In this document: positions 24,752 to 35,830 of the stretch, one piece after another | How the letters are laid out: each line of letters begins with the position of its first letter | Position numbering within the stretch: the stretch's first letter is position 1 | From: an uncultured Selenomonadaceae bacterium | GTDB taxonomy: Bacteria; Bacillota; Negativicutes; Selenomonadales; Selenomonadaceae | Direction: 5' to 3' | Length of the DNA: 36,620 nucleotides | Assembly: GCA_905234365.1 (NCBI GenBank) | Contig: CAJOHI010000011.1 | Coordinates: forward strand, 1 to 36,620 | Translations under genes and position numbers: made by a program | Notes under the pieces: generated by a model | The model's database searches: none | Told to the model about the DNA's origin: nothing | What the model saw: the letters and a program-made list of their open reading frames with translations, nothing else

Positions 24752-25608
24752 ATGAATCATATTAATGAAATTGTTTTAGATTTTGAGCCACGAAAAAATG
24801 TATTATCTAAAATTCCAGTAGTTCCTAATGAACCAGAGATGTCTGAATTTGAATCAGCGTTTCTTTGTGGTCTCTTGAAGAAATTTAAACCAAAAAAAGT
24901 TCTTGAAATTGGTGTAGCAGGTGGAGCTACTACCGCAATAATGCTACAATGTTTAGAGGATATAAAAGTAAGTAAGGGGGGGGGGAGAGAGATTATTACA
25001 TGTACTCGGTAGATTTTTCTCAAAAGTTTTACCGGGATACAAGTAAACAAAGTGGTTTTATCGCAGAAGAAGCTAAAAAATTATTAAATTTGAAAAATCA
25101 TAAATTTTATTTAGGTGCTGGAGTAACATCATTTTTAGAGGAAATAGGAAAAGATATAGATTTTGTTATGTTAGATACCATGCACATAACTCCAGGCGAA
25201 ATTTTAGATTTTTTAGTAATTCTTCCTTATTTGAAAAGTAATGCTGTTGTTTGTTTACATGATGTAGCACTTTGTCAACGTGGTCCAGAAGCCAGGAATG
25301 CTACTGCAACCGGTTTGTTATTCAGTTCTGTAACGGCTGATAAAATGATCAATTTGATTCCAGATGATGGAAATATTAAATTTTTGTATCCTAATATCGG
25401 TGCATTTCAAATCAATCAATATACATTAAAAGAAATCATTAATGTTGTGATGGCACTTATGATACCCTGGTCGTATGTGCCTCAAAATATTGAATTGAAA
25501 AATTATACAAAATTTATACATCATTACTATGATAAAAATATTTGTAGTATTTATGATGAAATGGTAAAAATGAATCTTTATAACATGATTATGACGTCAT
25601 ATAAATAA
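24752..25608 (+). CDS. Class I SAM-dependent methyltransferase split at a G10 tract (phase-variable candidate)
   Basis: ORFs 24752-25012 and 25000-25608 form one protein. The first holds the SAM loop KKVLEIGVAGGATTAIMLQCL. The second resumes with YSVDFSQKFYRDT and then DFVMLDTMHITPGEILDFLVILPYLKSNAVVCLHDV, typical of Methyltransf_24-type enzymes that modify sugars. The break is at ten G residues (24976-24985). Eleven G residues give KGGGERDYYMYSVD in frame and about 285 residues. As written the protein stops after 86 codons. The GTGAGGG ribosome site is good. The target is unknown; a surface glycan is inferred from the tract and from the glycan operon nearby. Confidence 0.8.
24976..24985 (+). 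repeat. G10 homopolymer tract within a coding region
   Basis: Ten G residues lie exactly where the methyltransferase frame is lost. One added base, or two removed, restores it. Confidence 0.9.
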
Positions 25609-25643
25609 AAGATTAAATTAATTTATGGTTGGGGGTAATTTTA

Positions 25644-26402
25644 ATGCCGGCTATTAAAAAGGAAAATTTTGGAACACTTAGCAACGGACAAACGGCGTCA
25701 ATTTACACACTTCGCAACAACAAGGGCAATGAGCTTAAAGTCACTGATTATGGTGCTCGTGTCGTGTCTTTGAGGTTTCGCAATAAGGATTTTGAAAACA
25801 AATTTGTGCTTGTTGGTTATGATAATGTCGCTGATTATGAAAAAGATGACAAAGGTCGCGGCGTAGTTTATGTTGACGGCATTGAAAATCTTGACAAAAA
25901 GATTTGGGATACTTCTGAGCATGTTGAGGGCGTCACTTTTTCGACGAGAGACGGCGACAAGGAAATTTCTGTCACTTATAGTATTTCAAACGACAATGAG
26001 ATTAGCGTCAAATATGAAGGCAAGGGCGTCAACGATGTTACATCTTCGTTTACTTTCAGTGCCGACGTGATGACGAATCCTGACTTTAAAATCTTTTCTG
26101 ACGAGTTTAAAGGCGGCAATTCCGGTGCATGGACACTTATTAATAAGCCGGCTGAAGTTGAATTTGTTGAAGGCATGTTTGGCTTTGATATTGGCTGTCC
26201 GATTGATTATTATGACGCAGGTCTCAAAAATGCGGCTGAAATTCTTTCTGATGAAGCGAATATGTTGTTGCAGATTTATGCCAATCAAGATAAAATTCAC
26301 GTTGACAATGCTGACGGTGGTTTTGCGATTAAGACTTCGGGCAGTAAGTTTGATAACGGCGTAATTAAATCGCAAACAGTTTACGTTATTAAAAATAAAT
26401 AA
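25644..26402 (+). CDS. Aldose-1-epimerase-like (GalM-fold) protein lacking catalytic motifs
   Basis: The N-terminus (FGTLSNGQTASIYTLRNNKGNELKVTDYGARVVSLRF, then VLVGYDNVADYEKD) is a clear match to galactose mutarotase. The rest is shortened to about 252 residues against about 340. The GRYANRI and LHGG segments are missing; only NLDKKIWD remains of that block. The NHSYFNL histidine motif is absent, and no C-terminal catalytic Glu block is evident. It is therefore probably a carbohydrate-binding or regulatory pseudoenzyme. The ATG at 25644 follows TTGGGGGT; the track's TTG lies inside that site. sucC follows. Confidence 0.75.
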   Translation: MPAIKKENFGTLSNGQTASIYTLRNNKGNELKVTDYGARVVSLRFRNKDFENKFVLVGYDNVADYEKDDKGRGVVYVDGIENLDKKIWDTSEHVEGVTFSTRDGDKEISVTYSISNDNEISVKYEGKGVNDVTSSFTFSADVMTNPDFKIFSDEFKGGNSGAWTLINKPAEVEFVEGMFGFDIGCPIDYYDAGLKNAAEILSDEANMLLQIYANQDKIHVDNADGGFAIKTSGSKFDNGVIKSQTVYVIKNK

Positions 26403-26448
26403 AGCACAAATCATAGTAACGAGCATTACAGTTTAGGGGGGTCTTTTT

Positions 26449-27639
26449 TTGAATATTCATGAATATCAGAGCAAAGCTATCCTCAATAGTTACGGTGTTG
26501 CGGTTCCCAATGGCAAGCCGGCTTTTAGCGTTGAGGAAGCTGTCAAGAACGCTGAAGAAATTGGGAGTAAAGTTATCGTTGTAAAGGCACAGATTCATGC
26601 AGGTGGTCGCGGAAAGGCAGGTGGAGTTAAACTTGCCAAGTCCATTGATGAGGTTAAAAATTATGCAGCAGAGTTGCTTGGCAAAGTTTTAGTTACTCAC
26701 CAGACCGGACAAAGCGGCAAGAAAGTCAATCGCCTGTTGATTGAGGAAGGTTCAAATATCAAGAAGGAATATTATTTAAGTTTCGTCATTGACAGGCAAA
26801 CGGCTCGTGTTGTGATGATTGGCAGTTCCGAAGGCGGCATGGAGATTGAAAAGGTAGCTGCCGAAATGCCGGATAAGATTGTCAAGGAGTATATTGATCC
26901 GGTGATTGGTCTTGCTCCGTTCCAAGCGTCAAGAATGGCTTATGCAATGGGTTTTCCGGCGGCGGCAATTCGCAAGGTGACTAAATTGATGAATTGTCTT
27001 TATAATGCCTTCATTGACAAAGATTGTTCGCTGGCTGAAATTAATCCGCTTGTTGTCACTGAAGATGATGACGTTATTGCACTTGACGCAAAACTTAATT
27101 TTGATGACAGTGCCATTTTTAAACACCCGGATATTGAGGAACTTCGCGACGAGACGGAAGAAGATTCTAAGGAACTTCGTGCGAACAAAGCCGGTCTTAG
27201 TTATGTCAATCTTGGTGGAAATGTTGCCTGTATGGTCAATGGTGCCGGTCTTGCAATGGCGACGGTTGATATTTTGAAGCATTACGGCGGCGAACCGGCT
27301 AACTTTCTTGATGTTGGCGGCGATTCCTCACCGGAAAAAATTGCTGAGGCGTTCCAAATTATGCTTGACGGCGGGCAGTCAAAGGGCATTTTCGTAAATA
27401 TTTTTGGCGGCATAAATCGTTGTGACGCGATTGCAAATGGCATTATCGAAGCGGCAAAGATTATCTCCGAAGACGGAAAGTCAATTCCGGTGCCGGTTGT
27501 TGTTCGCCTTGAAGGTACTAACGTTGAACTTGGTCGTCAAATTTTGAAAGACTCACCGATTAAAAATGTCATTATGGCACCGACAATGGAAGACGGCGCT
27601 AAGGAGATAGTTCGTCTGGTTGAAGAAGCGACTAATTAA
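26449..27639 (+). CDS. sucC: Succinate-CoA ligase (ADP-forming) subunit beta
   Basis: SucC forms the nucleotide-binding beta subunit that, with SucD, interconverts succinate and succinyl-CoA with substrate-level phosphorylation. The 396-residue protein opens [17 protein letters not shown] and has the ATP-grasp features [27 protein letters not shown], the Gly-rich [19 protein letters not shown] and [12 protein letters not shown]. It begins with TTG; the homologous start MNIHEYQ and an AGGGGGG ribosome site 7 bases upstream support this. sucD follows after 21 bp. Confidence 0.96.
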   Translation: MNIHEYQSKAILNSYGVAVPNGKPAFSVEEAVKNAEEIGSKVIVVKAQIHAGGRGKAGGVKLAKSIDEVKNYAAELLGKVLVTHQTGQSGKKVNRLLIEEGSNIKKEYYLSFVIDRQTARVVMIGSSEGGMEIEKVAAEMPDKIVKEYIDPVIGLAPFQASRMAYAMGFPAAAIRKVTKLMNCLYNAFIDKDCSLAEINPLVVTEDDDVIALDAKLNFDDSAIFKHPDIEELRDETEEDSKELRANKAGLSYVNLGGNVACMVNGAGLAMATVDILKHYGGEPANFLDVGGDSSPEKIAEAFQIMLDGGQSKGIFVNIFGGINRCDAIANGIIEAAKIISEDGKSIPVPVVVRLEGTNVELGRQILKDSPIKNVIMAPTMEDGAKEIVRLVEEATN

Positions 27640-27660
27640 TTAATTGTAGGTGAAATAAAT

Positions 27661-28566
27661 ATGAGTATACTTGTAAATAAAGATACGAAAGTCATTGTTC
27701 AAGGCATTACCGGCAAGCAAGCGACTTTTCATACGAAACAAATGATTGCATACGGCACCAAGATTGTTGGCGGCGTCACGCCTGGCAAGGCTGGTCAGCA
27801 GGTTGAAGGCGTTGCGGTTTTCAACACTGTCAAAGAAGCAGTTGAGGCTACAGGTGCTACGGCATCTGTCATTTACGTTCCGGCGAGGTTTGCGGCGGAT
27901 TCGATAATGGAAGCTGTCGACGCGGCTCTTGATGTCGTCGTTTGCATTACTGAACACATTCCGGTGCTTGAAATGGTTAAAGTTCGCCGTTATATGGAAG
28001 GCAAAAAGACTCATTTGATTGGTCCTAACTGTCCGGGAATTATGACTACCGGCGAATGCAAACTTGGAATTATTCCAGGCAACGTGCAGAAAAAGGGTCA
28101 TGTTGGATTGGTTTCACGATCTGGAACCTTGACTTATGAAGCAGCATTTCAACTCATGAACGCTGGAATTGGCATTACGACTTCAGTTGGTATCGGCGGA
28201 GACCCAGTTAAAGGCACTGATTTTATTGATGTGCTGGAACTTTTTAAAGCTGATCCGGATACTAAGGCCGTACTTATGATTGGCGAAATTGGCGGCAGTG
28301 CTGAAGAAGACGCCGCGAAGTGGATTTCCGAAAACATGCCTGACAAACCGGTGACGGCTTTTATTGCTGGTCGTCAAGCGCCGCCGGGTAAACGTATGGG
28401 TCATGCAGGTGCAATTATCAGCGGCGGTAAAGGCACGGCTGGCGATAAGATTAAGGCACTAAACGCCGTCAACATTCAAGTTGCAGACACAGTTGCTCAC
28501 ATTGGTGACACTGTGGTTGACACCCTTAAAAAAGCTGGAATTTACGACATTTGTCACACTTGCTAA
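27661..28566 (+). CDS. sucD: Succinate-CoA ligase (ADP-forming) subunit alpha
   Basis: SucD binds CoA and carries the phosphohistidine. The 301-residue protein has [65 protein letters not shown] and the active-site segment [17 protein letters not shown] with the phosphorylated His. All motifs and the length are standard. TAGGTGA precedes the ATG. A terminator follows, so sucCD form a short operon. Confidence 0.97.
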   Translation: MSILVNKDTKVIVQGITGKQATFHTKQMIAYGTKIVGGVTPGKAGQQVEGVAVFNTVKEAVEATGATASVIYVPARFAADSIMEAVDAALDVVVCITEHIPVLEMVKVRRYMEGKKTHLIGPNCPGIMTTGECKLGIIPGNVQKKGHVGLVSRSGTLTYEAAFQLMNAGIGITTSVGIGGDPVKGTDFIDVLELFKADPDTKAVLMIGEIGGSAEEDAAKWISENMPDKPVTAFIAGRQAPPGKRMGHAGAIISGGKGTAGDKIKALNAVNIQVADTVAHIGDTVVDTLKKAGIYDICHTC

Positions 28567-28581
28567 TCAATTATATTATTA

Positions 28582-28610
28582 GACAGGTTTTGATTGCCTG
28601 TATTTTTTTT
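28582..28610 (+). terminator. Intrinsic terminator after sucCD
   Basis: GACAGG and the complementary CCTGT form a short stem around an A/T-rich loop, followed by eight T residues, about 16 bp after sucD. Confidence 0.75.
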
Positions 28611-28614
28611 GCGA

Positions 28615-28643
28615 TTGATTTTTTTGCAACTATGAGATAAAAT
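28615..28643 (+). promoter_or_regulatory. Probable promoter for ileS
   Basis: TTGATT and TAAAAT are separated by 17 bp, 32 bp before the ileS start. The leader is too short for a T-box. Confidence 0.5.
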
Positions 28644-28675
28644 ATAAAAATACTTGAAATGAGGAGTGAATTATT

Positions 28676-31600
28676 TTGTATCGAAAAGTTGATACTAATT
28701 TAAATTTTGCAAGTCGCGAAAGTGAAGTTGAAAAATTTTGGAAAGAAAATGACATTGCACAAAAGGCTATTGATAACCGTGAAGGCTGTCCGGATTATAC
28801 TTTTTATGACGGTCCGCCGACTGCAAACGGTCAACCACACATTGGTCACGTTTTGACTCGCGTTATCAAGGACTTATTTCCGCGTTATCACTCAATGAAA
28901 GGTCAAAAGGTGCTTAGAAAAGCCGGTTGGGACACTCACGGGTTGCCGGTTGAAATTGAAGTTGAAAAGTTAATCGGTATCAGCGGCAAAGAGCAGATCG
29001 AGGAGTATGGGATTGAACCTTTTATCAAAAAATGTCGTGAATCCGTTTGGAAATATAAGGGCATGTGGGAAGAATTTAGCGGCGTTGTCGGTTTTTGGGC
29101 TGACATGGAGCACCCATATATCACTTACGAAAACGATTATATCGAGTCCATTTGGTGGGCATTGAAAAAGATTTACGAGCGCGATTTGCTTTACAAGGGT
29201 CATAAAGTCGTTCCGTATTGTCCACGCTGCGGCACTCCGCTTTCCAGTCATGAGGTTGCTCAAGGTTACAAAGATGTCAAGGAACGCAGCGCTATGGTTA
29301 AATTCAAAGTCAAAGGTGCTGACGCTTACTTTTTAGCCTGGACGACTACGCCCTGGACGTTGCCTTCAAATTTGGTTTTATGCGTCAATCCTGATGTCAA
29401 TTATGTTAAAATTCAAGTTGGCGGCACTAATTATATCCTTGCCGAAGCGCTTGTTGACAGCGTATTTGCTGACATTGACGGCGATCGCAAAATTATTGAA
29501 AGATACAAAGGCAAAGATTTGGAGTACAAGGAATATGAGCCGCTTTATCCTTTTGCTGACGAGATCGTTGCCAAGAGCGGCAAGAAGGCATTTTTCGTGA
29601 CTTGTGACGATTACGTTACGACTGAGGACGGCACCGGCATTGTCCATTGTGCTCCGGCTTTTGGCGAAGATGACAATAGGGTTTGTCGAAAGTACGATAC
29701 GCCGTTTGTTCAATTCGTTGATACTAAGGGACTCATGACCGCCGAGACGACTTGGGCGGGAACGTTTGTTAAGGACGCGGATCCACTAATTCTTGATGAC
29801 CTCAAAAAGAGCGGTAAACTTCTCAAGGCGCCGAAATTTGAACACAGCTATCCGCATTGTTGGAGATGTGATACGCCGCTTATTTATTACGCTCGCGAAT
29901 CCTGGTTTATCAAAATGACCGCCGTCAAAGATGATTTACTTGCCAACAACGGCACCGTGAATTGGATTCCGCCTTCGATTGGCAAAGGCAGGTTTGGCGA
30001 TTGGCTGGAGCATGTGCAGGATTGGGGGATTAGTCGCAACCGTTATTGGGGAACGCCGCTTAACATTTGGCAGTGCGATTGCGGTCATTTGCATTCGATC
30101 GGTTCCATTGCGGAGTTGAAGCAGTTATCAAAAAATTGTCCAGATGACATTGAGCTTCACAGACCTTACATTGACAAGGTGACTTTTGATTGTCCTAAGT
30201 GCGGTCATGAAATGCGTCGAGTGCCGGAAGTGATTGATTGTTGGTTTGACAGTGGCGCAATGCCTTTTGCTCAATGGCACTATCCTTTTGAGAATGTGGA
30301 AATTTTCAACGAGAGATTTCCTGCGGACTTTATCAGTGAGGCAGTCGATCAAACTCGCGGCTGGTTCTATTCGCTCATGGCGATTTCGACGCTGCTCTTT
30401 AATAAGTCGCCGTTCAAAAATTGCATTGTTCTTGGGCATGTTCAAGATAAAGACGGTCAGAAGATGAGCAAGTCAAAAGGCAATGCGGTAGACCCGATGA
30501 CGGAGCTTAGGGCGCATGGTGCCGACGCTATTCGCTGGTATTTTTATATTAATTCTGCACCGTGGTTGCCAAACCGTTATCATGATGAAGCTGTCAAGGA
30601 ATGTCAACGCAAATTTCTTGGCACGCTTTGGAATACTTATGCCTTTTTTGTCCTCTACGCCAATATTGACAACTTCGATGCCACTAAATATGAGATTGAT
30701 TATGAAAAGTTGACTGTTATGGATAAGTGGTGCCTGTCCAGATTAAATTCTACGGTCAAGGCGGTTGACGATTTTCTGACTAATTACAAAGTTACTGAAG
30801 CGGCTAAATGTCTGCAGGACTTTGTTGAGCAACTTTCTAATTGGTACGTTCGCAGAAGTCGTGCCAGATTTTGGGCAAAGGGCATGGAGCAGGATAAGAT
30901 CAACGCCTTTTTGACGCTTTATACTGCACTTGTGACGATTGCAAAGGCGGCGGCGCCTATGGTTCCGTTTATTACCGAAAGTATTTATCAGAATCTCGTC
31001 TGCTCAATCGACAAATCAGCGCCGCAGAGTGTTCATCTTTGCGATTATCCAACTGTTGACGAATCGTTGATTGATTCTGCACTTGAAAGCAACATGGAAA
31101 CGGTTTTGGAAATTGTCGTGCTTGGTCGTGCTGCTCGTAACATCACAAATATTAAAAATCGTCAACCGATCGCTGATATGTTCGTCAAGACGCCGGTTAA
31201 GTTGTCTGACTTTTTCGTTGCGTCAACGTCAAGAATGTCGAATTTAAAGACGATATGGACGAATTTATTAAATATAATATCAAGCCTAATTTTAGGGTAC
31301 TCGGCAAGAAAGTCGGCAAGGCGATGAAGGAAGTCAAGTCGCTTTTAGATAGTATTGACGCTGCCGCCTCTAAAGCTGAACTCGACAAGACCGGCGAATT
31401 GAAAATTAAATTACAATCCGGCGATGAAATTATTTTGACGAGCGAAGACATTGAAATTACAATGGAGCAAAGTGAAGGCTTCAACTGTCAGAAGTCCGGC
31501 GAAGTTACCATTGCGCTTTCCACGACGTTGACACCTGATCTCATTGAGGAAGGCTTTGTTCGTGAGATCATCAGCAAAGTGCAGACAATGCGCCGCGATT

Positions 31601-31797
31601 CCAATTTTGAGGTCATGGATAAAATCACTCTTTATGCTTACGGCAATGACAAACTCGTTGACATCATGAAACGCAACGAAGACGAAATCAAGAAGATCGT
31701 TTTGGCTGACAATGTTGAATATAACAAAACCGTTGACTTTGCCAAAGAATGGAATATCAACGGCGAAAATATTTATCTTGCTGTCAAGGTTGTTTAA
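28676..31797 (+). pseudogene. ileS: Isoleucyl-tRNA synthetase, frameshifted near the anticodon-binding C-terminus
   Basis: Class I tRNA synthetase charging tRNA-Ile. The first ORF (883 codons) has the PHIGH motif in PPTANGQPHIGHVL (about residue 56), WTTTPWTLPSN, GISRNRYWGTP, CPKCGHEM and the KMSKSKGN loop (about 595). Its frame fails after VKTPVKLSDFFV. The ORF at 31255-31797 continues with IKYNIKPNFRVLGKKVGKAM to the normal C-terminus. In the second frame homology resumes upstream as VNVKNVEFKDDMDEF, placing the break at about 31220-31230. The usual DxxKDEL between FFV and NVK is missing, which suggests an out-of-frame deletion (about 16 bases if spacing is conserved). Start TTG follows GAGGAGTG. 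If real, a second ileS should exist. Confidence 0.85.
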
Positions 31798-31809
31798 ACA
31801 GGCAGTGAC

Positions 31810-32277
31810 ATGGCAAAGGAAATTGAGAGAAAATTTTTAGTTGACAAAAATATTTTTAAGCCGACAGGTGAAGGTGAATGTATCGCGCAAGGTTATTTGT
31901 CCTCGATGCCTGAACGAACGGTTAGAGTCAGAATTAAAAATCAATGTGGATACTTGACCGTTAAAGGCAAGACCGACGGTATCAGCCGCAGCGAATTTGA
32001 ATATAAAATACCTGAATCTGACGCCGAAGAACTGCTTAGATTATGCGAACCGTCAATTATTGTCAAACGCAGATATACTGTCAACGTTAATGGCTCTATT
32101 TGGGAAGTTGATGTTTTTGAAGGCGACAATGCCGGTCTTGTCGTTGCGGAAATTGAGCTGCAGTCAGAAGGTGAAGACTTTGTTAAGCCGGATTGGCTTG
32201 GCGCCGAAGTTTCATTTGACGCCAAATATTACAATTCAAATTTAAGCAAAAATCCTTATAAATTATGGAAGTCTTAA
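31810..32277 (+). CDS. CYTH-domain triphosphate tunnel metalloenzyme
   Basis: This 155-residue protein has the N-terminal ExExK signature EIERKFLV, then RTVRVRIKNQCGYLTVKGKT, SRSEFEYKIP, IIVKRRYTV and WEVDVFEGDNAGLVVAEIELQSE, in the order that forms the tunnel strands. Such short bacterial CYTH proteins are typically inorganic triphosphatases rather than adenylate cyclases; the substrate here is inferred. The ATG lies 13 bp after the ileS stop with only a weak ribosome site, so it is probably translated by coupling to ileS. Its end overlaps the convergent HAD gene by 4 bp. Confidence 0.88.
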   Translation: MAKEIERKFLVDKNIFKPTGEGECIAQGYLSSMPERTVRVRIKNQCGYLTVKGKTDGISRSEFEYKIPESDAEELLRLCEPSIIVKRRYTVNVNGSIWEVDVFEGDNAGLVVAEIELQSEGEDFVKPDWLGAEVSFDAKYYNSNLSKNPYKLWKS

Positions 32278-33107
32278 ATTAAATTTAACTTTTTGAAAGC
32301 GTTATAAATTCCGTCGTCCATAACGGCACTTGTTACGAAAGTTGCGGCAGCTTTGGCGTCCTCACTGCCGTCACCGACACAAACACTCACGGCGCAAAAA
32401 TTAAACATGTCGATATCCCATTTTGAATCGCCAAAAGCGATAGTCTCAGACCTGTCAACTTTAAGGTAGTCAAGTAAATCAGCAATTCCGCGAGATTTCG
32501 ACAAATCCTTAACGCCAAAGTCGCCGAACAACGCAGTATCACCCTTACCACCCCAAGTACCAACTTTGAGATCCGGAAAATCTTCCTTAGCCGCAAGATA
32601 GTCATCATAAGTATTGAGGATAAAGCTGACCTTGTTGAGGTCGTCGCGATAAAGGTTGTCGCTGTCAAAAATCATATCGGGAAAAATCTTGCGAACGGTT
32701 ATATCATTTGCGTCGTCTCTACCTTTATAGGCGGCGTATTTTTTTATGACCGGGTTTCCGGCACTCTCAAAATTCTCACTTGCAAAGAGACCGTTATTGC
32801 TCTCAAGATAAAATTCAAGTTTACGCCTGTGAAGCCAGTCAACAATTCGTTTACACTGTTCCAAAGTAATAAGTCGATGTACAACGACTTTGCCTTCACT
32901 TTCAACGTAGGCGCCATTGCCACCAATCATTCCGTCAAGTCCGATTGCCCAAATTTCGGGATAAATTTCAGCCTTAGAACGGCCGGTGCAAAGGTAAACC
33001 TTGTTGCCGTTTTGCCTTGCCTTGCGGATCGCCTCAACGGCGGATTGTGGCAGCCGGTTCTCATAGTCAACCAAAGTTCCGTCGACGTCAATAAAAATAT
33101 CGCTCAT
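32274..33107 (-). CDS. Cof-type HAD-superfamily phosphatase
   Basis: This protein of about 277 residues has the nucleophile motif IFIDVDGTLVDYENRLP, VYLCTGRSKAEIYP, a C2-type cap with DGMIGGNGAYVESEGKVV, and the closing FGDSKWDIDMFNFCAVSVCVGDGSEDAKAAATFVT. Family members remove phosphate from sugar phosphates or other small metabolites, and the true substrate is not predictable. The ATG at 33107 is preferred since GAGGTG lies 8 bases upstream; the track start lies inside that site. It is the last gene of a minus-strand set with the NrdD-like and heptose kinase genes. Confidence 0.9.
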   Translation of the reverse strand: MSDIFIDVDGTLVDYENRLPQSAVEAIRKARQNGNKVYLCTGRSKAEIYPEIWAIGLDGMIGGNGAYVESEGKVVVHRLITLEQCKRIVDWLHRRKLEFYLESNNGLFASENFESAGNPVIKKYAAYKGRDDANDITVRKIFPDMIFDSDNLYRDDLNKVSFILNTYDDYLAAKEDFPDLKVGTWGGKGDTALFGDFGVKDLSKSRGIADLLDYLKVDRSETIAFGDSKWDIDMFNFCAVSVCVGDGSEDAKAAATFVTSAVMDDGIYNAFKKLNLI

Positions 33108-33119
33108 TATATCCACACC

Positions 33120-33413
33120 TCAATTAATAATGCCGTGCTTAACCCTGTCGCGTTCTTCGGCTTTCTTGGCGTCGTTCCAGCGGTCCAGCGTGCCGGTTAA
33201 GTAGCCTGTGATCCTGCGGATACGCTCAAATTTCTCGCCTTGAAGTCTGTAGTTGAGATCAACCATGCCGTCCTGACAAAGCACAACCTCAATGGCACTG
33301 ACGGGATCGCAAGTGTTGGTTCTGACATAATCGACATAATTTTTGGGCTCATTATCGCCAACGTCATCAAAGCCAACAAAGGTAAGCTCAACGCCGTCAT
33401 AAAATTTAATCAT
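33120..33413 (-). CDS. Stand-alone NrdD-like glycyl-radical-domain protein
   Basis: This protein of about 97 residues ends ERIRRITGYLTGTLDRWNDAKKAEERDRVKHG, which resembles the glycyl-radical C-terminus of anaerobic ribonucleotide reductase NrdD (R-x-T/C-GY motif followed by WN.GK..E..DR). No catalytic barrel and no CxxC zinc site are present. The first 60 residues (IKFYDGVELTFVGFDDVG...) are of unknown role. Homologues are often named anaerobic ribonucleoside-triphosphate reductase. A spare-part role similar to GrcA for pyruvate formate-lyase is possible but unproven. The ATG at 33413 is preferred over the track's earlier start because GAGGCGGTGG lies just upstream. Confidence 0.65.
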   Translation of the reverse strand: MIKFYDGVELTFVGFDDVGDNEPKNYVDYVRTNTCDPVSAIEVVLCQDGMVDLNYRLQGEKFERIRRITGYLTGTLDRWNDAKKAEERDRVKHGIIN

Positions 33414-33485
33414 AAAAACCACCGCCTCAATAAATTTAAAAAGATTCATTAAGACATTTTAACAAAGGGCAAAACGGCTGTCAAG

Positions 33486-34451
33486 TTAGAAATTGTTGAT
33501 GACGTCCTCAACAGTTGGAGCATAAGAACCGGGTTGGCTAACGGCGATACCGGCAACGATATTGCTAAGTTTGGCGGCAAGTTCCAACTTAACACCTGCG
33601 GCAATGGCAAGCGAGGCAGCAGCACAAACGGCGTCGGCGGCACCGGCAGGATCAATAAGTAACTGCTGCTTAGTTCTAAAATGCTGACTGATATTAGGCG
33701 AGACAAGAGTCAAACCGTATCCACTGCGAGTCGCCAAAACGCTGCGAATTGCAAATTTCCTGCTGACATAATGCGCGGCGGCAAGAGAGGCGTTGTCGTC
33801 AGAGGCAGATATCGGCGAAAGCAGAATCCTATTGAGCTTGGCAACATTTGGCACGATATAATCGGCATGCTGATATTTGATCCAGTTGACGCCATAGGGC
33901 AGGATAATCACGGGCGTGCCATGCCAATGACAATCGGCAATGAGTGCCTGACAAAAATGTTCGGTGCAAACGCCCTTTTCATAGTCGGCGATAACTACGG
34001 CGTCAAGAGTATGATTGAGGTGCTTGTGAATATATCTGAGCAACTTTTCAAAAAGCTCATCGGGATATTGAGTATCCACCTCAAAGTCAAGCCGAAAAAC
34101 CTGGTGATTCTTAGCAATGACGCGAACTTTGGTAGTAGTCGGATAGTCAGTAAAAAAAAGTCCGTGTGTGTCCGTATGACTTTTATAAAGCAGCTCCATT
34201 AAGGATTCGCAGTTGTGATCCCTGCCGACAAACCCGGCAAGCAGAGGCTTGGCACCTAACGCAGCCAGACAGCGTGCAACATTGGCACTGCCACCCGGAC
34301 AGGCCTCTCGACGAGTTATCTTTGCAACCGGAATTGGCGCGTCAGAGGAAAATTTATCAAGCTTAGCAAGATAAAACTTATCCAACATCACGTCGCCAGC
34401 AACCAAAATGCGCTTGTTGCTGACAATTTCAAAGAATTTTGAATCAAACAC
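33486..34451 (-). CDS. RfaE/HldE-type D-glycero-beta-D-manno-heptose-7-phosphate kinase domain protein
   Basis: This 321-residue PfkB-family kinase opens NKRILVAGDVMLDKFYLAKLDKFSSDAPIPVAKI, has ACPGGSANVARCLAALGAKPLLAGFVGRD, and VVIADYEKGVCTEHFCQAL. These are hallmarks of the RfaE domain I kinase, which phosphorylates heptose 7-phosphate for LPS core. The usual DTTGAGDTF anion-hole motif reads DPAGAADAVCAA; the catalytic Asp is kept but the Gly is lost, so activity may be altered. The adenylyltransferase half (domain II) is absent. The start is GTG with AGGAGTG upstream. It is divergent from trpS and leads a minus-strand operon. Confidence 0.82.
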   Translation of the reverse strand: MFDSKFFEIVSNKRILVAGDVMLDKFYLAKLDKFSSDAPIPVAKITRREACPGGSANVARCLAALGAKPLLAGFVGRDHNCESLMELLYKSHTDTHGLFFTDYPTTTKVRVIAKNHQVFRLDFEVDTQYPDELFEKLLRYIHKHLNHTLDAVVIADYEKGVCTEHFCQALIADCHWHGTPVIILPYGVNWIKYQHADYIVPNVAKLNRILLSPISASDDNASLAAAHYVSRKFAIRSVLATRSGYGLTLVSPNISQHFRTKQQLLIDPAGAADAVCAAASLAIAAGVKLELAAKLSNIVAGIAVSQPGSYAPTVEDVINNF

Positions 34452-34464
34452 GTTATCACTCCTA

Positions 34465-34493
34465 TTGACAATTTTGCATTCAAATGATATGAT
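34465..34493 (+). promoter_or_regulatory. Consensus promoter for trpS
   Basis: A perfect -35 TTGACA and a -10 TATGAT are separated by 17 bp, 35 bp before the trpS TTG start. This is the best promoter match in the window. Confidence 0.75.
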
Positions 34494-34518
34494 AACATAA
34501 ATTTTAATTAAAATCTAG

Positions 34519-35811
<1,293 letters not shown>

Positions 35812-35830
35812 TTGTTATTCCTCCACATCT

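Noticed and set aside
28611-28675. T-box riboswitch upstream of ileS
   Set aside because: The leader from the predicted promoter is about 30 nt, far too short, and no T-box sequence is seen. The same applies to trpS.
31200-31260. Programmed frameshift in ileS
   Set aside because: No slippery heptamer or downstream structure is evident, and family residues seem to be missing rather than merely out of frame.
33681-34202. Plus-strand 173-residue ORF
   Set aside because: It is antisense to the clear RfaE-type kinase and shows no independent coding evidence.
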